Below are positions 7,495 through 15,575 of a DNA stretch of 22,354 nt, one piece after another; positions within the stretch are counted from its first letter, which is position 1, and the number at the start of each line of letters is the position of its first letter. The position numbers were made by a program, and so were the translations under genes. The DNA is taken from the NCBI GenBank assembly GCA_945903655.1, contig CAMDOY010000014.1:1-22354 (forward strand). The letters are read 5' to 3'. This stretch comes from Rhizobium sp. Q54 (lineage in GTDB: Bacteria > Pseudomonadota > Alphaproteobacteria > Rhizobiales > Beijerinckiaceae). Under the pieces are notes generated by a model that was given only the letters and a program-made list of their open reading frames with translations, searched no databases and was not told where the DNA came from.

Positions 7495-9470
7495 CAGCGC
7501 ACCCCTCCCACAAGGTACCAGGAGATCAGGGCGGCGACGCCGATCAGCATGGCGAAGGCGTAGTGATAGACATAGCCGCTCTGCAGGCGCACGACGCGGT
7601 TGGTCACGTCGATGACGCGCGCCGAGATCCCGTCAGGGCCCATGCCGTCGATGATACGCCCGTCGCCACCCTTCCAGAACAGCCGACCGAGCCAGAAGGC
7701 CGGGCGCACGAAGATGAGGTCGTAGAGCTCGTCGAAATACCACTTTTTGAGCAGGAATTTGTAGAGCAGCGGATTGGACGCCGCGATGCGCTGGGCGGTG
7801 CCCGGCGCCAGCACATAGACATAGAGCGCCAGCAAGAACCCGCCCGTCATCATGATGAAGGGAATGAAGCCCACGGCATGGGGGATCTCGTGCATGGCGT
7901 GCAGGATGTGGTTGTTCGGCCCGGTATAGATCGACTTCTTCCAGAACTCATCCGCGCCATGGCCGATGAAGGAGGAGGCGAAGGCGAGGCCCGCGAACAG
8001 GGCGCCGCAGGCCAGCAGACCCAGCGGGATCAGCATCACATTCGGCGACTCATGGGGCGTGTGATCGTGGCCATGGCCATGATCATCATGCGCATGACCA
8101 TGATCGCCATGGGCCACATGACGCTCGCCGTAGAAGGTCATGAACACCAGGCGCCATGAATAGAAGGAGGTGAAGCCAGCAGCGATGGTCAGCAGCAGGA
8201 AGGCGTAGACGCCCGCGCTGGAATGAAGCCCCGAGGCATAGGCGGCCTCGATGATGGCGTCCTTGGAGAAGTAGCCCGCCGTCAGGGGGAAGCCCGTCAG
8301 CGCCAGGGTGCCGATCATCATCATCCAGTAGGTGAAGGGAATCTCCTTCCGCAACCCGCCCATGTTGCGCATGTCCTGCTCGTGGTGCATCGCATGGATG
8401 ACCGAGCCCGCGCCCAGGAACAGCAGCGCCTTGAAGAAGGCGTGGGTGAAGAGGTGGAAGATGCCCAGGGAATAGCCGCCCACGCCCAGCGCCACGAACA
8501 TGTAGCCGAGTTGCGAGCAGGTGGAATAGGCGATGACGCGCTTGATGTCGTTCTGCACGAGGCCGACGGTCGCGGCGAAGAAGGCGGTCGTCGCGCCAAC
8601 AATGGTCACGAAGGTGAGGGCTGCAGGCGCCTGCTCGAAGAGCGGCGACAGACGCGCCACCATGAACACGCCCGCCGTCACCATGGTGGCGGCGTGGATG
8701 AGGGCGGAGACCGGGGTCGGGCCTTCCATGGCGTCCGGCAGCCAGGTGTGCAGCAGGAACTGGGCGGACTTGCCCATGGCGCCCATGAACAGCAGCAGGC
8801 AGGTGATGGTCATGGCGTCGGCGTTCAGGCCGAAGATATGGATCGGCTTGTTGGCGAGGCCGGGGGCGGCGGCGAAGATCGTGTCGAAGGCGACCGAGCC
8901 CGTCAGGCCGAACACAAGGAAAATGCCGAGCGCGAAGCCGAAGTCGCCCACGCGGTTGACCACGAAGGCCTTGATGGCGGCGGCGCAGGCCGAGGGCTTC
9001 TCATACCAGAAGCCGATAAGGAGATAGGACGCCAGGCCCACCCCTTCCCAACCAAAGAACATCTGCACCAGATTGTCCGCCGTCACCAGCATGAGCATGG
9101 CGAAGGTGAAGAGGGACAGATAGGCGAAGAAGCGCGGGCGGTGGGGATCTTCGTGCATGTAGCCGACGGAGTAGAGATGCACGAGGCAGGAGACGCTCGT
9201 CACCACCACCAGCATGACCACCGTCAGCGTGTCGATGCGCAGCGCCCAATCGATCTTGAGGGCGCCCGAGGTGATCCAGTCGCCCAGCACCGGCGTCGTG
9301 GCGGGCGCAGAGCCTAGCCCCACGTTGATGAAGGCGATCCATGACAGAACGGCGGAGACCGCCAGCAGACCCGTGGTCACGATCTCGGACTGACGCGGTC
9401 CAAGGGAGCGCCCGAGGGTTCCGACGATGAGGAAGCCGAGAAGCGGCAGGAAGACGATCGCGGTATACAT
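7494..9470 (-). CDS. nuoL: NADH-quinone oxidoreductase subunit L
   Basis: A 658-residue distal antiporter-like subunit of complex I, which also carries the long lateral helix at its C-terminus. Recognised by G-W-E-G-V-G-L-A-S-Y-L-L-I-G-F-W (140-155, channel Glu E142), G-A-M-G-K-S-A-Q-F-L-L-H-T-W-L-P-D-A-M-E-G-P-T-P (around 230-253, K234), and D-I-K-R-V-I-A-Y-S-T-C-S-Q-L-G-Y. Between two membrane helices there is a loop (451-473) with ten His among 23 residues plus several Asp, resembling metal-binding His-rich loops. Such loops occur in other alphaproteobacterial NuoL proteins as far as I recall. It starts 6 bp after the nuoK stop. Confidence 0.97.
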   Translation of the reverse strand: MYTAIVFLPLLGFLIVGTLGRSLGPRQSEIVTTGLLAVSAVLSWIAFINVGLGSAPATTPVLGDWITSGALKIDWALRIDTLTVVMLVVVTSVSCLVHLYSVGYMHEDPHRPRFFAYLSLFTFAMLMLVTADNLVQMFFGWEGVGLASYLLIGFWYEKPSACAAAIKAFVVNRVGDFGFALGIFLVFGLTGSVAFDTIFAAAPGLANKPIHIFGLNADAMTITCLLLFMGAMGKSAQFLLHTWLPDAMEGPTPVSALIHAATMVTAGVFMVARLSPLFEQAPAALTFVTIVGATTAFFAATVGLVQNDIKRVIAYSTCSQLGYMFVALGVGGYSLGIFHLFTHAFFKALLFLGAGSVIHAMHHEQDMRNMGGLRKEIPFTYWMMMIGTLALTGFPLTAGYFSKDAIIEAAYASGLHSSAGVYAFLLLTIAAGFTSFYSWRLVFMTFYGERHVAHGDHGHAHDDHGHGHDHTPHESPNVMLIPLGLLACGALFAGLAFASSFIGHGADEFWKKSIYTGPNNHILHAMHEIPHAVGFIPFIMMTGGFLLALYVYVLAPGTAQRIAASNPLLYKFLLKKWYFDELYDLIFVRPAFWLGRLFWKGGDGRIIDGMGPDGISARVIDVTNRVVRLQSGYVYHYAFAMLIGVAALISWYLVGGVR

Positions 9471-9476
9471 CTCCGC

Positions 9477-9785
9477 TCAGCCCTTCATCATGTTGATGTC
9501 TTCAACCGCGATAGAGCCACGGTTGCGATAATAGGTGACGAGAATGGCGAGCCCGATGGCCGCCTCCGCCGCAGCCACCGTCAGGATGAACAGGGAGAAA
9601 ACCTGTCCGGTGAGATCGCCAAGGAAGGTGGAGAAGGTCACCAGGTTGATGTTGACCGAGAGCAGGATCAGCTCGACCGACATCAGGATGATGATGATGT
9701 TCTTGCGGTTGAGGATGATGCCCAGCACGCCCAGCGTGAAGAGGATCGCCGCGACGGAGAGATAGTGAGTGAGGCCGATCTGCAT
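9477..9785 (-). CDS. nuoK: NADH-quinone oxidoreductase subunit K
   Basis: A 102-residue complex I membrane subunit with three helices (about 3-23, 29-50, 60-85). The two buried glutamates characteristic of NuoK/ND4L are present: E38 in M-S-V-E-L-I-L-L-S-V-N, and E74 in V-A-A-A-E-A-A-I-G-L-A. Together with NuoJ, NuoA and NuoH it forms the proximal membrane arm that couples quinone reduction to pumping. It starts 9 bp after the nuoJ stop and ends 6 bp before nuoL. Confidence 0.97.
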   Translation of the reverse strand: MQIGLTHYLSVAAILFTLGVLGIILNRKNIIIILMSVELILLSVNINLVTFSTFLGDLTGQVFSLFILTVAAAEAAIGLAILVTYYRNRGSIAVEDINMMKG

Positions 9786-9794
9786 GGCTGATCC

Positions 9795-10403
9795 TCAGAC
9801 GCCCGCCCGGGAGGGCGCTTTCTTGATTTCGATGGCGTCGGCGCGGGTGCGCGCATTCTGGTCCGCGATGACCTGACGCTTCACGTCAGGCTTGTGGCGG
9901 AGCGTCAGCACGATGGCGCCGATCATGGCGGTCAGGAGCACGAGGCCCGAGGCCTGGAAGAGGTAGACATATTTCGTATAGAGCACGAGGCCGAGCGCCT
10001 CGGTGTTCGACATATTGGCCTGGATCGGCGCGCCGCCTGCGCCCAGCGCCGCATCCGACTGGGTGAAGCCGAGCATCACCAGCAGCAGCTCGATGGCGAC
10101 GACGATGCCAATGATGGAGCCGATGGGCAGATATTGCAGGAAGCCCTGCTTCAGCTCCGCGAAGTCCACGTCAAGCATCATCACCACGAAGAGGAACAGC
10201 ACCGCCACCGCGCCCACATAGACGACGACAAGGATCATCGCCAGGAACTCCGCGCCCATGAGCAGGAAGAGCCCGGAGGCGTTGACGAAGGCCAGAATGA
10301 GGAAGAGCACCGAATGCACGGGATTCCTCGCCGCGATCACCATGAACGCCGAGGCGATCATGATGGCGGAAAAGAGGTAGAAGAAGACCGCGGCCACGTT
10401 CAT
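9795..10403 (-). CDS. nuoJ: NADH-quinone oxidoreductase subunit J
   Basis: A 202-residue complex I membrane subunit (ND6 homologue). Five hydrophobic helices are visible in the first 165 residues. The third contains the conserved V-Y-V-G-A-V-A-V-L-F-L-F-V-V-M-M stretch, the helix with the pi-bulge in known structures. The hydrophilic C-terminal tail (about 167-202) is rich in Arg, Asp and Lys. The start at 10403 follows a GAGGA sequence about 7 nt upstream and lies 42 bp after nuoI, one of the longer gaps in the operon. Confidence 0.96.
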   Translation of the reverse strand: MNVAAVFFYLFSAIMIASAFMVIAARNPVHSVLFLILAFVNASGLFLLMGAEFLAMILVVVYVGAVAVLFLFVVMMLDVDFAELKQGFLQYLPIGSIIGIVVAIELLLVMLGFTQSDAALGAGGAPIQANMSNTEALGLVLYTKYVYLFQASGLVLLTAMIGAIVLTLRHKPDVKRQVIADQNARTRADAIEIKKAPSRAGV

Positions 10404-10445
10404 CGTTTCGTCCTCGTTCGCGGCGCCTGCGCGCCGGGCGTCGTT

Positions 10446-10934
10446 TCAGCGGTAGGGAGCGTCCATCGCGATGTTGCGCGCGATCTCGCGTTCCCACCGC
10501 GCGCCGTTATCCAGCAGGCGGTTCTTGTCGTAGTAGAGCTCCTCGCGGGTTTCGACCGCGAATTCCTGGTTCGGCCCCTCCACGATGGCGTCCACCGGGC
10601 AGGCCTCCTGGCACATGCCGCAATAGATGCATTTCACCATGTCGATGTCGTAGCGGGTCGTGCGCCGCGTGCCGTCGTTGCGGCGGGGGCCCGCCTCGAT
10701 GGTGATGGCCTGCGCCGGGCAGATGGCCTCGCAGAGCTTGCAGGCGATGCAGCGCTCTTCCCCGTTGGGATAGCGGCGCAGGGCGTGCTCGCCGCGAAAG
10801 CGGGGCGAAATCGGGTTCTTCTCGTGGGGATAGTTGATGGTCGCCTTGGGTTTGAAGAGGTAGCGCATCGAGAGCGCGAAAGCTCCGATGAACTCCTTCA
10901 GGAAGAGCGACTTTGCAGCCTGATCGAGTTTCAT
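10446..10934 (-). CDS. nuoI: NADH-quinone oxidoreductase subunit I (2x[4Fe-4S])
   Basis: A 162-residue peripheral-arm subunit carrying clusters N6a and N6b, which pass electrons from NuoG to cluster N2 in NuoB. Two ferredoxin motifs are complete: C62-x2-C65-x2-C68-x3-C72 and C102-x2-C105-x2-C108-x3-C112, each with Pro after the fourth Cys. The amphipathic N-terminus is typical for membrane association of this subunit. The ATG (10934-10932) overlaps the stop of the small upstream orf as ATGA, so translation is probably coupled to that orf. Confidence 0.98.
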   Translation of the reverse strand: MKLDQAAKSLFLKEFIGAFALSMRYLFKPKATINYPHEKNPISPRFRGEHALRRYPNGEERCIACKLCEAICPAQAITIEAGPRRNDGTRRTTRYDIDMVKCIYCGMCQEACPVDAIVEGPNQEFAVETREELYYDKNRLLDNGARWEREIARNIAMDAPYR

Positions 10935-11194
10935 TGCACGGATCCCGCATCACTGCCGAAGGCGGAGCCGAGTGCGAAGCCCACCGCCGGAAGAAGAAAG
11001 AAAGCGCAGCCCAGCAGGGCCATGCGAATGCGCCGCATGCTGGCGCTCACCAGCGGCAAGCCAGTGAGCTCGCCGCCCTGCGCCGCCTCGCGCGACACGG
11101 CGCCGCCGATGATGCGCAGCACGATCACATATTCCACGAGCCCCAGCGCGAGGCCGCTGAGGGCGCCGATGAGAGCTGCGTTGGAGACGACCAT
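10931..11194 (-). CDS. Small two-helix membrane protein between nuoH and nuoI, unknown
   Basis: I do not recognise this 87-residue protein. Two hydrophobic helices are visible (about 5-30 and 57-80). They are joined by a hydrophilic loop with Arg, Glu and Gly (31-55), and a basic R-R-I-R lies at 54-57. Reality is supported by its fit: its ATG (11194-11192) shares one base with the nuoH stop (TGATG), and its own stop overlaps the nuoI ATG as ATGA. An in-frame GTG at 11203 would add three residues and overlap nuoH by 10 bp; I prefer the ATG. nuoH and nuoI are adjacent in most operons I know, so the insertion is unusual. A role as accessory or assembly protein of complex I is inference from position only. 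Confidence 0.75.
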   Translation of the reverse strand: MVVSNAALIGALSGLALGLVEYVIVLRIIGGAVSREAAQGGELTGLPLVSASMRRIRMALLGCAFFLLPAVGFALGSAFGSDAGSVQ

Positions 11195-12213
11195 CAGCGC
11201 CACCCCTGCGCCATGGCGAATTGCAGCACGCCCGCGACCGCAATCACCATGAACAGCGAAATCGGCAGGAACACCTTCCAGCCCAGGCGCATCAGCTGGT
11301 CATAGCGGTAGCGCGGCACGAAGGCCTTCACCATGGCGAACATGAAGAAGACGAGCGTCGCCTTGAGGATGAACCAGATGATCCCGGGCACCCAGGTGAA
11401 GGGCGCGAAGGGAATGGGCGAGAGCCAGCCCCCGAGGAAGAGGATCGTGGTCAGCGCGCACATGGTCACGATGGCCACATATTCGCCGAGCATGAAGAGC
11501 ATGTAGGGGATGGACGAATATTCGACCATGAAACCCGCCACGAGCTCGGACTCGGCTTCCACCAGATCGAAGGGCGGGCGGTTGGTTTCGGCCAGCGCCG
11601 AGATGAAGAAGATGATGAACATCGGGAACAGGGGCAGCCAGTACCAGCCGAAGAGGCCGTACTTGGAATCCTGCGCCATCACGATGTCGTTCAGGTTCAG
11701 CGAGCCCGCGCAGAGCAGCACGGTGATGATGACGAAGCCGATGGAGACTTCGTAGCTCACCATCTGCGCCGCCGAGCGCAGCGCCGACAGGAAGGGATAT
11801 TTCGAATTCGAGGCCCAGCCGCCCATGATCACGCCATAGACGCCCAGCGACGAGATGGCGAAGATGAAGAGAACGCCCACGTTGAGGTCAGCGATGGCCC
11901 AGCCATCGGCGACGGGGATCACCGCCCAGGCGCTCAGCGCCAGCATGGCCGTGAGGAAGGGCGCCAGCAGGAAGACGCCCTTGTTGGCGCCCGCCGGAAT
12001 CACCGGCTCCTTCAGCACGAATTTGATCATGTCCGCGAAGGACTGCAGCAGACCCCAGGGGCCCACCACATTGGGTCCGCGACGCAGCTGCACCGCCGCC
12101 CAGATTTTGCGGTCGGCATAGAGGATATAGGCGACATAGATCAGCAAGGCGGAGATGGCCAGGAAGCTCTTGCCGAGCATGATCAGGAGAGGAATGATCC
12201 AACCGTCGGTCAT
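11194..12213 (-). CDS. nuoH: NADH-quinone oxidoreductase subunit H
   Basis: A 339-residue complex I membrane subunit (ND1 homologue) with about eight helices. It forms part of the quinone-binding chamber at the junction with the peripheral arm. Signatures are A-D-R-K-I-W-A-A-V-Q-L-R-R-G-P-N-V-V-G-P (33-52), the E-P-V-I-P-A-G-A-N-K segment after position 68, and E-T-N-R-P-P-F-D-L-V-E-A-E-S-E-L-V-A-G-F, the conserved acidic quinone-chamber loop. The start at 12213 lies 4 bp after the nuoG stop. Its GGAG ribosome-binding site is inside the last codons of nuoG. Confidence 0.98.
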   Translation of the reverse strand: MTDGWIIPLLIMLGKSFLAISALLIYVAYILYADRKIWAAVQLRRGPNVVGPWGLLQSFADMIKFVLKEPVIPAGANKGVFLLAPFLTAMLALSAWAVIPVADGWAIADLNVGVLFIFAISSLGVYGVIMGGWASNSKYPFLSALRSAAQMVSYEVSIGFVIITVLLCAGSLNLNDIVMAQDSKYGLFGWYWLPLFPMFIIFFISALAETNRPPFDLVEAESELVAGFMVEYSSIPYMLFMLGEYVAIVTMCALTTILFLGGWLSPIPFAPFTWVPGIIWFILKATLVFFMFAMVKAFVPRYRYDQLMRLGWKVFLPISLFMVIAVAGVLQFAMAQGWR

Positions 12214-12217
12214 CGCT

Positions 12218-14260
12218 TTACTCCGCCGCCTGCTGCAAACGGCCCTTCGCCAGCGCCGAACATTCGGCCATGACAGCCGAGGCGCGGGCGATGGGGTTGG
12301 TCAGATAGAAATCCTGCACGGCGCAGACAAAGCCAGCCTTGCTGACGGCGCCCTGTGGCAGAGCCGCCAGCGCGCCTATATCGCCAGCCGCGACGGCGTC
12401 GATATGGTCCATGTGCGGATGCGCCGCCACCAGCTGCGCGCGCAGGGCGCCCAGGGAGTCGAAGGGCAGACGATGACCCAACGCATCGGAGAGAGCGCGC
12501 AGGATCGCCCAATCCTCGCGGGCGTCGCCCGGCGGGAAGTTGGCGCGGTCGCTCATCTGCACGCGACCTTCCGTGTTCACATAGAGGCCGGACTTTTCCG
12601 TGTAGGCGGCGCCCGGCAGGATCACATCGGCGCGGTGCGCGCCGCGATCCCCGTGACTGCCCATATAGACCACGAAGGGCCCTGCCCCGATTTCGATCTC
12701 GTCCGCGCCCAGGTTGAACAGCACATCGACGCCGCCAGCAGCCATGGCCGCCGCATCAGCCGCGCCCTCGCCCGGGACAAAGCCGATATCAAGTCCGCCC
12801 ACGCGCGCCGCCGCCGTATGCAGCACCGCAAGACCGTTCCAGTCGCCCTTCAGGGCGAGCCCGGCGGCCAGCGCCAGCACGGCGAGGCCATCCTCGCGCG
12901 CCAAAGCGCCCTGCCCCACGATGATCAGCGGACGCTGCGCCTTTGCGAGGATCACGCCAAAGGGCGTCCCGGCCAGGGAGGCCAGCGTATCGGGGCCCGC
13001 GCCCAGATATTGCGCGGGATAGGTGAGATCGACGCGCTCGCCGATGACGCCCACGGGCATACCCGTGCGCGACCAGCGCTTGAGGATGCGCGCATTGAGC
13101 ACAGGGCTCTCGCGACGCGGGTTGGCGCCTATGATCAGCACCGCATCGGCCTCTTCAATGCCGACGACGCCGGGGTTGAAGATGTAGCTGGCGCGGCCGA
13201 ACTTCGGATCAAGCTTCACGCCATCCTGGCGGCAATCGAGGTTCTTCGACCCGAAGGACTCGACCAGCATTTTCAGCGCGAACATTTCTTCAACGCTCGC
13301 GAGATCGCCAGCGATCGCGCCGATGCGCGCGCCCTTGACCTTGCCAGCGATGGCGGCGAAAGCCTCCTGCCATGAGGCCGGACGCAGACGGCCATCCTCC
13401 CGCACGAAGGGCTTGTCGAGCCGCTGGGTCTTGAGCCCATCGACGACCTGGCGGGTCTTGTCGGAGATCCACTCCTCGTTCACCAATTCGTTGACGCGCG
13501 GCAGGATGCGCATGACTTCACGGCCACGGGTGTCGATGCGGATCGCCGAGCCCAGCGCGTCCATCACATCGATGGATTGAGTCTTTTGCATTTCCCAGGG
13601 ACGGGCGCGGAAGCTCTGGGGCTTGGGCAGCAGCGCGCCGACGGGGCAGAGATCCGCCACATTGCCCTGCAACTCCGAGGACATGGCGGTTTCGAGATAG
13701 GTGGTGATCTCCATGTCCTCGCCACGGCCTATGGAGCCCATGTCGCCGGTGCCCGCGACTTCCGCCGTGAAGCGGACGCAGCGCGTGCAATGGATGCAGC
13801 GGTTCATGGAGGTCTTGACCAGCGGGCCGATATATTTGTCTTCCACCGCACGCTTGTTCTCGGCGAAGCGCGAGGAATCGCCGCCAAAGGCCATGGCCTG
13901 ATCCTGCAGATCGCACTCGCCGCCCTGATCGCAGATCGGGCAATCCAGGGGATGGTTGATGAGCAGGAACTCCATGACGCCCTGCCGCGCCTTCTGCACC
14001 ATGGGAGACTTGGTGAAGACTTCCGGCGGCTCGCCATTGGGGCCGGGGCGCAGATCGCGCACGGCCATGGCGCAGGAGGCGGCGGGCTTGGGCGGGCCGG
14101 GCTTCACCTCGACAAGGCACATGCGGCAGTTGCCCGCAATCGACAGGCGCTCATGGTAGCAGAAGCGCGGAATTTCCGCGCCCGCTTCCTCGCAAGCCTG
14201 CAGGAGGGTGAACTCCGGCGGGACGTCAAGCTCTTTGCCATCGACGATGATCTTGGTCAT
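12218..14260 (-). CDS. nuoG: NADH-quinone oxidoreductase subunit G
   Basis: The largest peripheral-arm subunit, 680 residues, with the N-terminal Fe-S domain followed by a molybdopterin-oxidoreductase-like domain. All cluster ligands are visible: [2Fe-2S] N1b C34, C45, C48, C63; N5 H103, C107, C110, C116; N4 C155, C158, C161, C205. There is no extra N7 Cys motif of the type found in E. coli between 205 and about 260. The D-V-M-D-A-x-G-S-x-I-R-x-D-T-R-G-R-E-V-M-R-I-L-P-R block follows the clusters. The start at 14260 lies 6 bp after nuoF, with TAAGG and GGAG of the nuoF end as ribosome-binding site. Confidence 0.98.
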   Translation of the reverse strand: MTKIIVDGKELDVPPEFTLLQACEEAGAEIPRFCYHERLSIAGNCRMCLVEVKPGPPKPAASCAMAVRDLRPGPNGEPPEVFTKSPMVQKARQGVMEFLLINHPLDCPICDQGGECDLQDQAMAFGGDSSRFAENKRAVEDKYIGPLVKTSMNRCIHCTRCVRFTAEVAGTGDMGSIGRGEDMEITTYLETAMSSELQGNVADLCPVGALLPKPQSFRARPWEMQKTQSIDVMDALGSAIRIDTRGREVMRILPRVNELVNEEWISDKTRQVVDGLKTQRLDKPFVREDGRLRPASWQEAFAAIAGKVKGARIGAIAGDLASVEEMFALKMLVESFGSKNLDCRQDGVKLDPKFGRASYIFNPGVVGIEEADAVLIIGANPRRESPVLNARILKRWSRTGMPVGVIGERVDLTYPAQYLGAGPDTLASLAGTPFGVILAKAQRPLIIVGQGALAREDGLAVLALAAGLALKGDWNGLAVLHTAAARVGGLDIGFVPGEGAADAAAMAAGGVDVLFNLGADEIEIGAGPFVVYMGSHGDRGAHRADVILPGAAYTEKSGLYVNTEGRVQMSDRANFPPGDAREDWAILRALSDALGHRLPFDSLGALRAQLVAAHPHMDHIDAVAAGDIGALAALPQGAVSKAGFVCAVQDFYLTNPIARASAVMAECSALAKGRLQQAAE

Positions 14261-14266
14261 GTCGCC

Positions 14267-15568
14267 TTACTCCGCCGCGACGCGAACAGGGTCGCTGTGG
14301 GGGTTTGCGGCATATTGATCGATGCGCTTTTCGATCTCGCCACGGAAGTGGGTGATGAGGCCCTGCACAGGCCAGGCCGCCGCGTCCCCAAGGGCGCAAA
14401 TCGTGTGCCCCTCGATCTGCTTGGATACTTCGAGCAGCATATCGATCTCGCGCTTCTGGGCGCGGCCCTCGGCCATGCGGTTGAGCACGCGATACATCCA
14501 GCCCGTGCCTTCGCGGCAGGGGGTGCACTGGCCGCAGCTCTCATGCTTGTAGAAATAGGACAGGCGCGCGATGGCGCGCACGATGTCGGTCGACTTGTCC
14601 ATGACGATGACCGCCGCCGTGCCAAGGCCCGAGCGCAGCTTGGAGAGGCTGTCGAAATCCATGGGGCAGTCAATGATCTGCTCGGCGGGCACGCAGCGCA
14701 CCGAGGAGCCGCCGGGGATGACCGCCATCAGATTGTCCCAACCGCCGCGCACGCCGCCGCAATGGCGCTCGATCAATTCGCGGAAAGGAATCGACATGGC
14801 CTCTTCCACATTGCAGGGCCTGTTCACATGGCCGGAGATGCAGAAAAGCTTGGTGCCCACATTATTGGGCGCGCCAAAGCTGGAGAACCAGGCGGCGCCG
14901 CGACGCAGAATGGTGGGCGCCACCGCGATGGACTCGACATTGTTCACGGTCGTCGGGCAGCCATAAAGACCCATGTTCGCGGGGAACGGGGGCTTCATGC
15001 GCGGCATGCCCTTCTTGCCTTCGAGGCTTTCGAGCAGCGCGGTCTCTTCGCCGCAGATATAGGCGCCCGCGCCATGATGCACATAGAGATCAAAAGGCCA
15101 GCCGTTGATATTGTCCTTGCCGATGAGGCGCGCCGCATAGGCCTCATCCACCGCCCTCTGCAGGGCGTCGCGCTCGGCGATATATTCGCCGCGAATGTAG
15201 ATATAGGCGGCATGGGCGCCCATGGCGAAAGAGGCGATCATGCAGCCTTCGACGAGGAGATGCGGATCATTGCGCATGATCTCGCGGTCCTTGCAGGTGC
15301 CGGGCTCCGACTCGTCGGCGTTGACCACGAGGTAGGAGGGACGCGCGGGATCGGGCTTGGGCATGAAGGACCATTTGAGGCCCGTGGGGAAGCCCGCGCC
15401 GCCGCGCCCACGAAGGCCCGAGGCCTTCATTTCGCTGATGATCCAGTCCTTGCCCTTTTCGAGCAGGCCCTTGGTGCCATCCCAGGCGCCGCGCGCCATG
15501 GCGCCCTTGAGGCCCCGGTCGCCGAGGCCGTAGAGGTTGGTGAAGATCCTGTCCTTGTCCTGCAGCAT
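14267..15568 (-). CDS. nuoF: NADH-quinone oxidoreductase subunit F
   Basis: The 433-residue NADH- and FMN-binding subunit, the electron entry point of complex I. Visible motifs are the NADH/FMN glycine-rich G-R-G-G-A-G-F-P-T-G (54-63), the N-A-D-E-S-E-P-G segment (83-90), G-A-Y-I-C-G-E-E-T-A-L-L (168-179), and the N3 [4Fe-4S] ligands C345-x2-C348-x2-C351 with C391. The frame is open upstream to 15631, but I place the start at the ATG at 15568. It gives the standard N-terminus (Met-Leu-x-Asp-x-Asp-Arg-Ile-Phe) and avoids a 55-bp overlap with nuoE. It lies 7 bp after the nuoE stop. Confidence 0.98.
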   Translation of the reverse strand: MLQDKDRIFTNLYGLGDRGLKGAMARGAWDGTKGLLEKGKDWIISEMKASGLRGRGGAGFPTGLKWSFMPKPDPARPSYLVVNADESEPGTCKDREIMRNDPHLLVEGCMIASFAMGAHAAYIYIRGEYIAERDALQRAVDEAYAARLIGKDNINGWPFDLYVHHGAGAYICGEETALLESLEGKKGMPRMKPPFPANMGLYGCPTTVNNVESIAVAPTILRRGAAWFSSFGAPNNVGTKLFCISGHVNRPCNVEEAMSIPFRELIERHCGGVRGGWDNLMAVIPGGSSVRCVPAEQIIDCPMDFDSLSKLRSGLGTAAVIVMDKSTDIVRAIARLSYFYKHESCGQCTPCREGTGWMYRVLNRMAEGRAQKREIDMLLEVSKQIEGHTICALGDAAAWPVQGLITHFRGEIEKRIDQYAANPHSDPVRVAAE

Positions 15569-15575
15569 GGCGGCC

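Noticed and set aside
8041..8130. CAT/ATG-rich stretch as a DNA repeat or regulatory element
   Set aside because: The periodicity comes from His codons in the NuoL loop; it is a protein-level feature, in frame, not an independent repeat.
9894..11252. 452-codon plus-strand open frame antisense to nuoJ, nuoI and the small orf
   Set aside because: Shadow frame with antisense composition of membrane genes; no motif and no ribosome-binding site.
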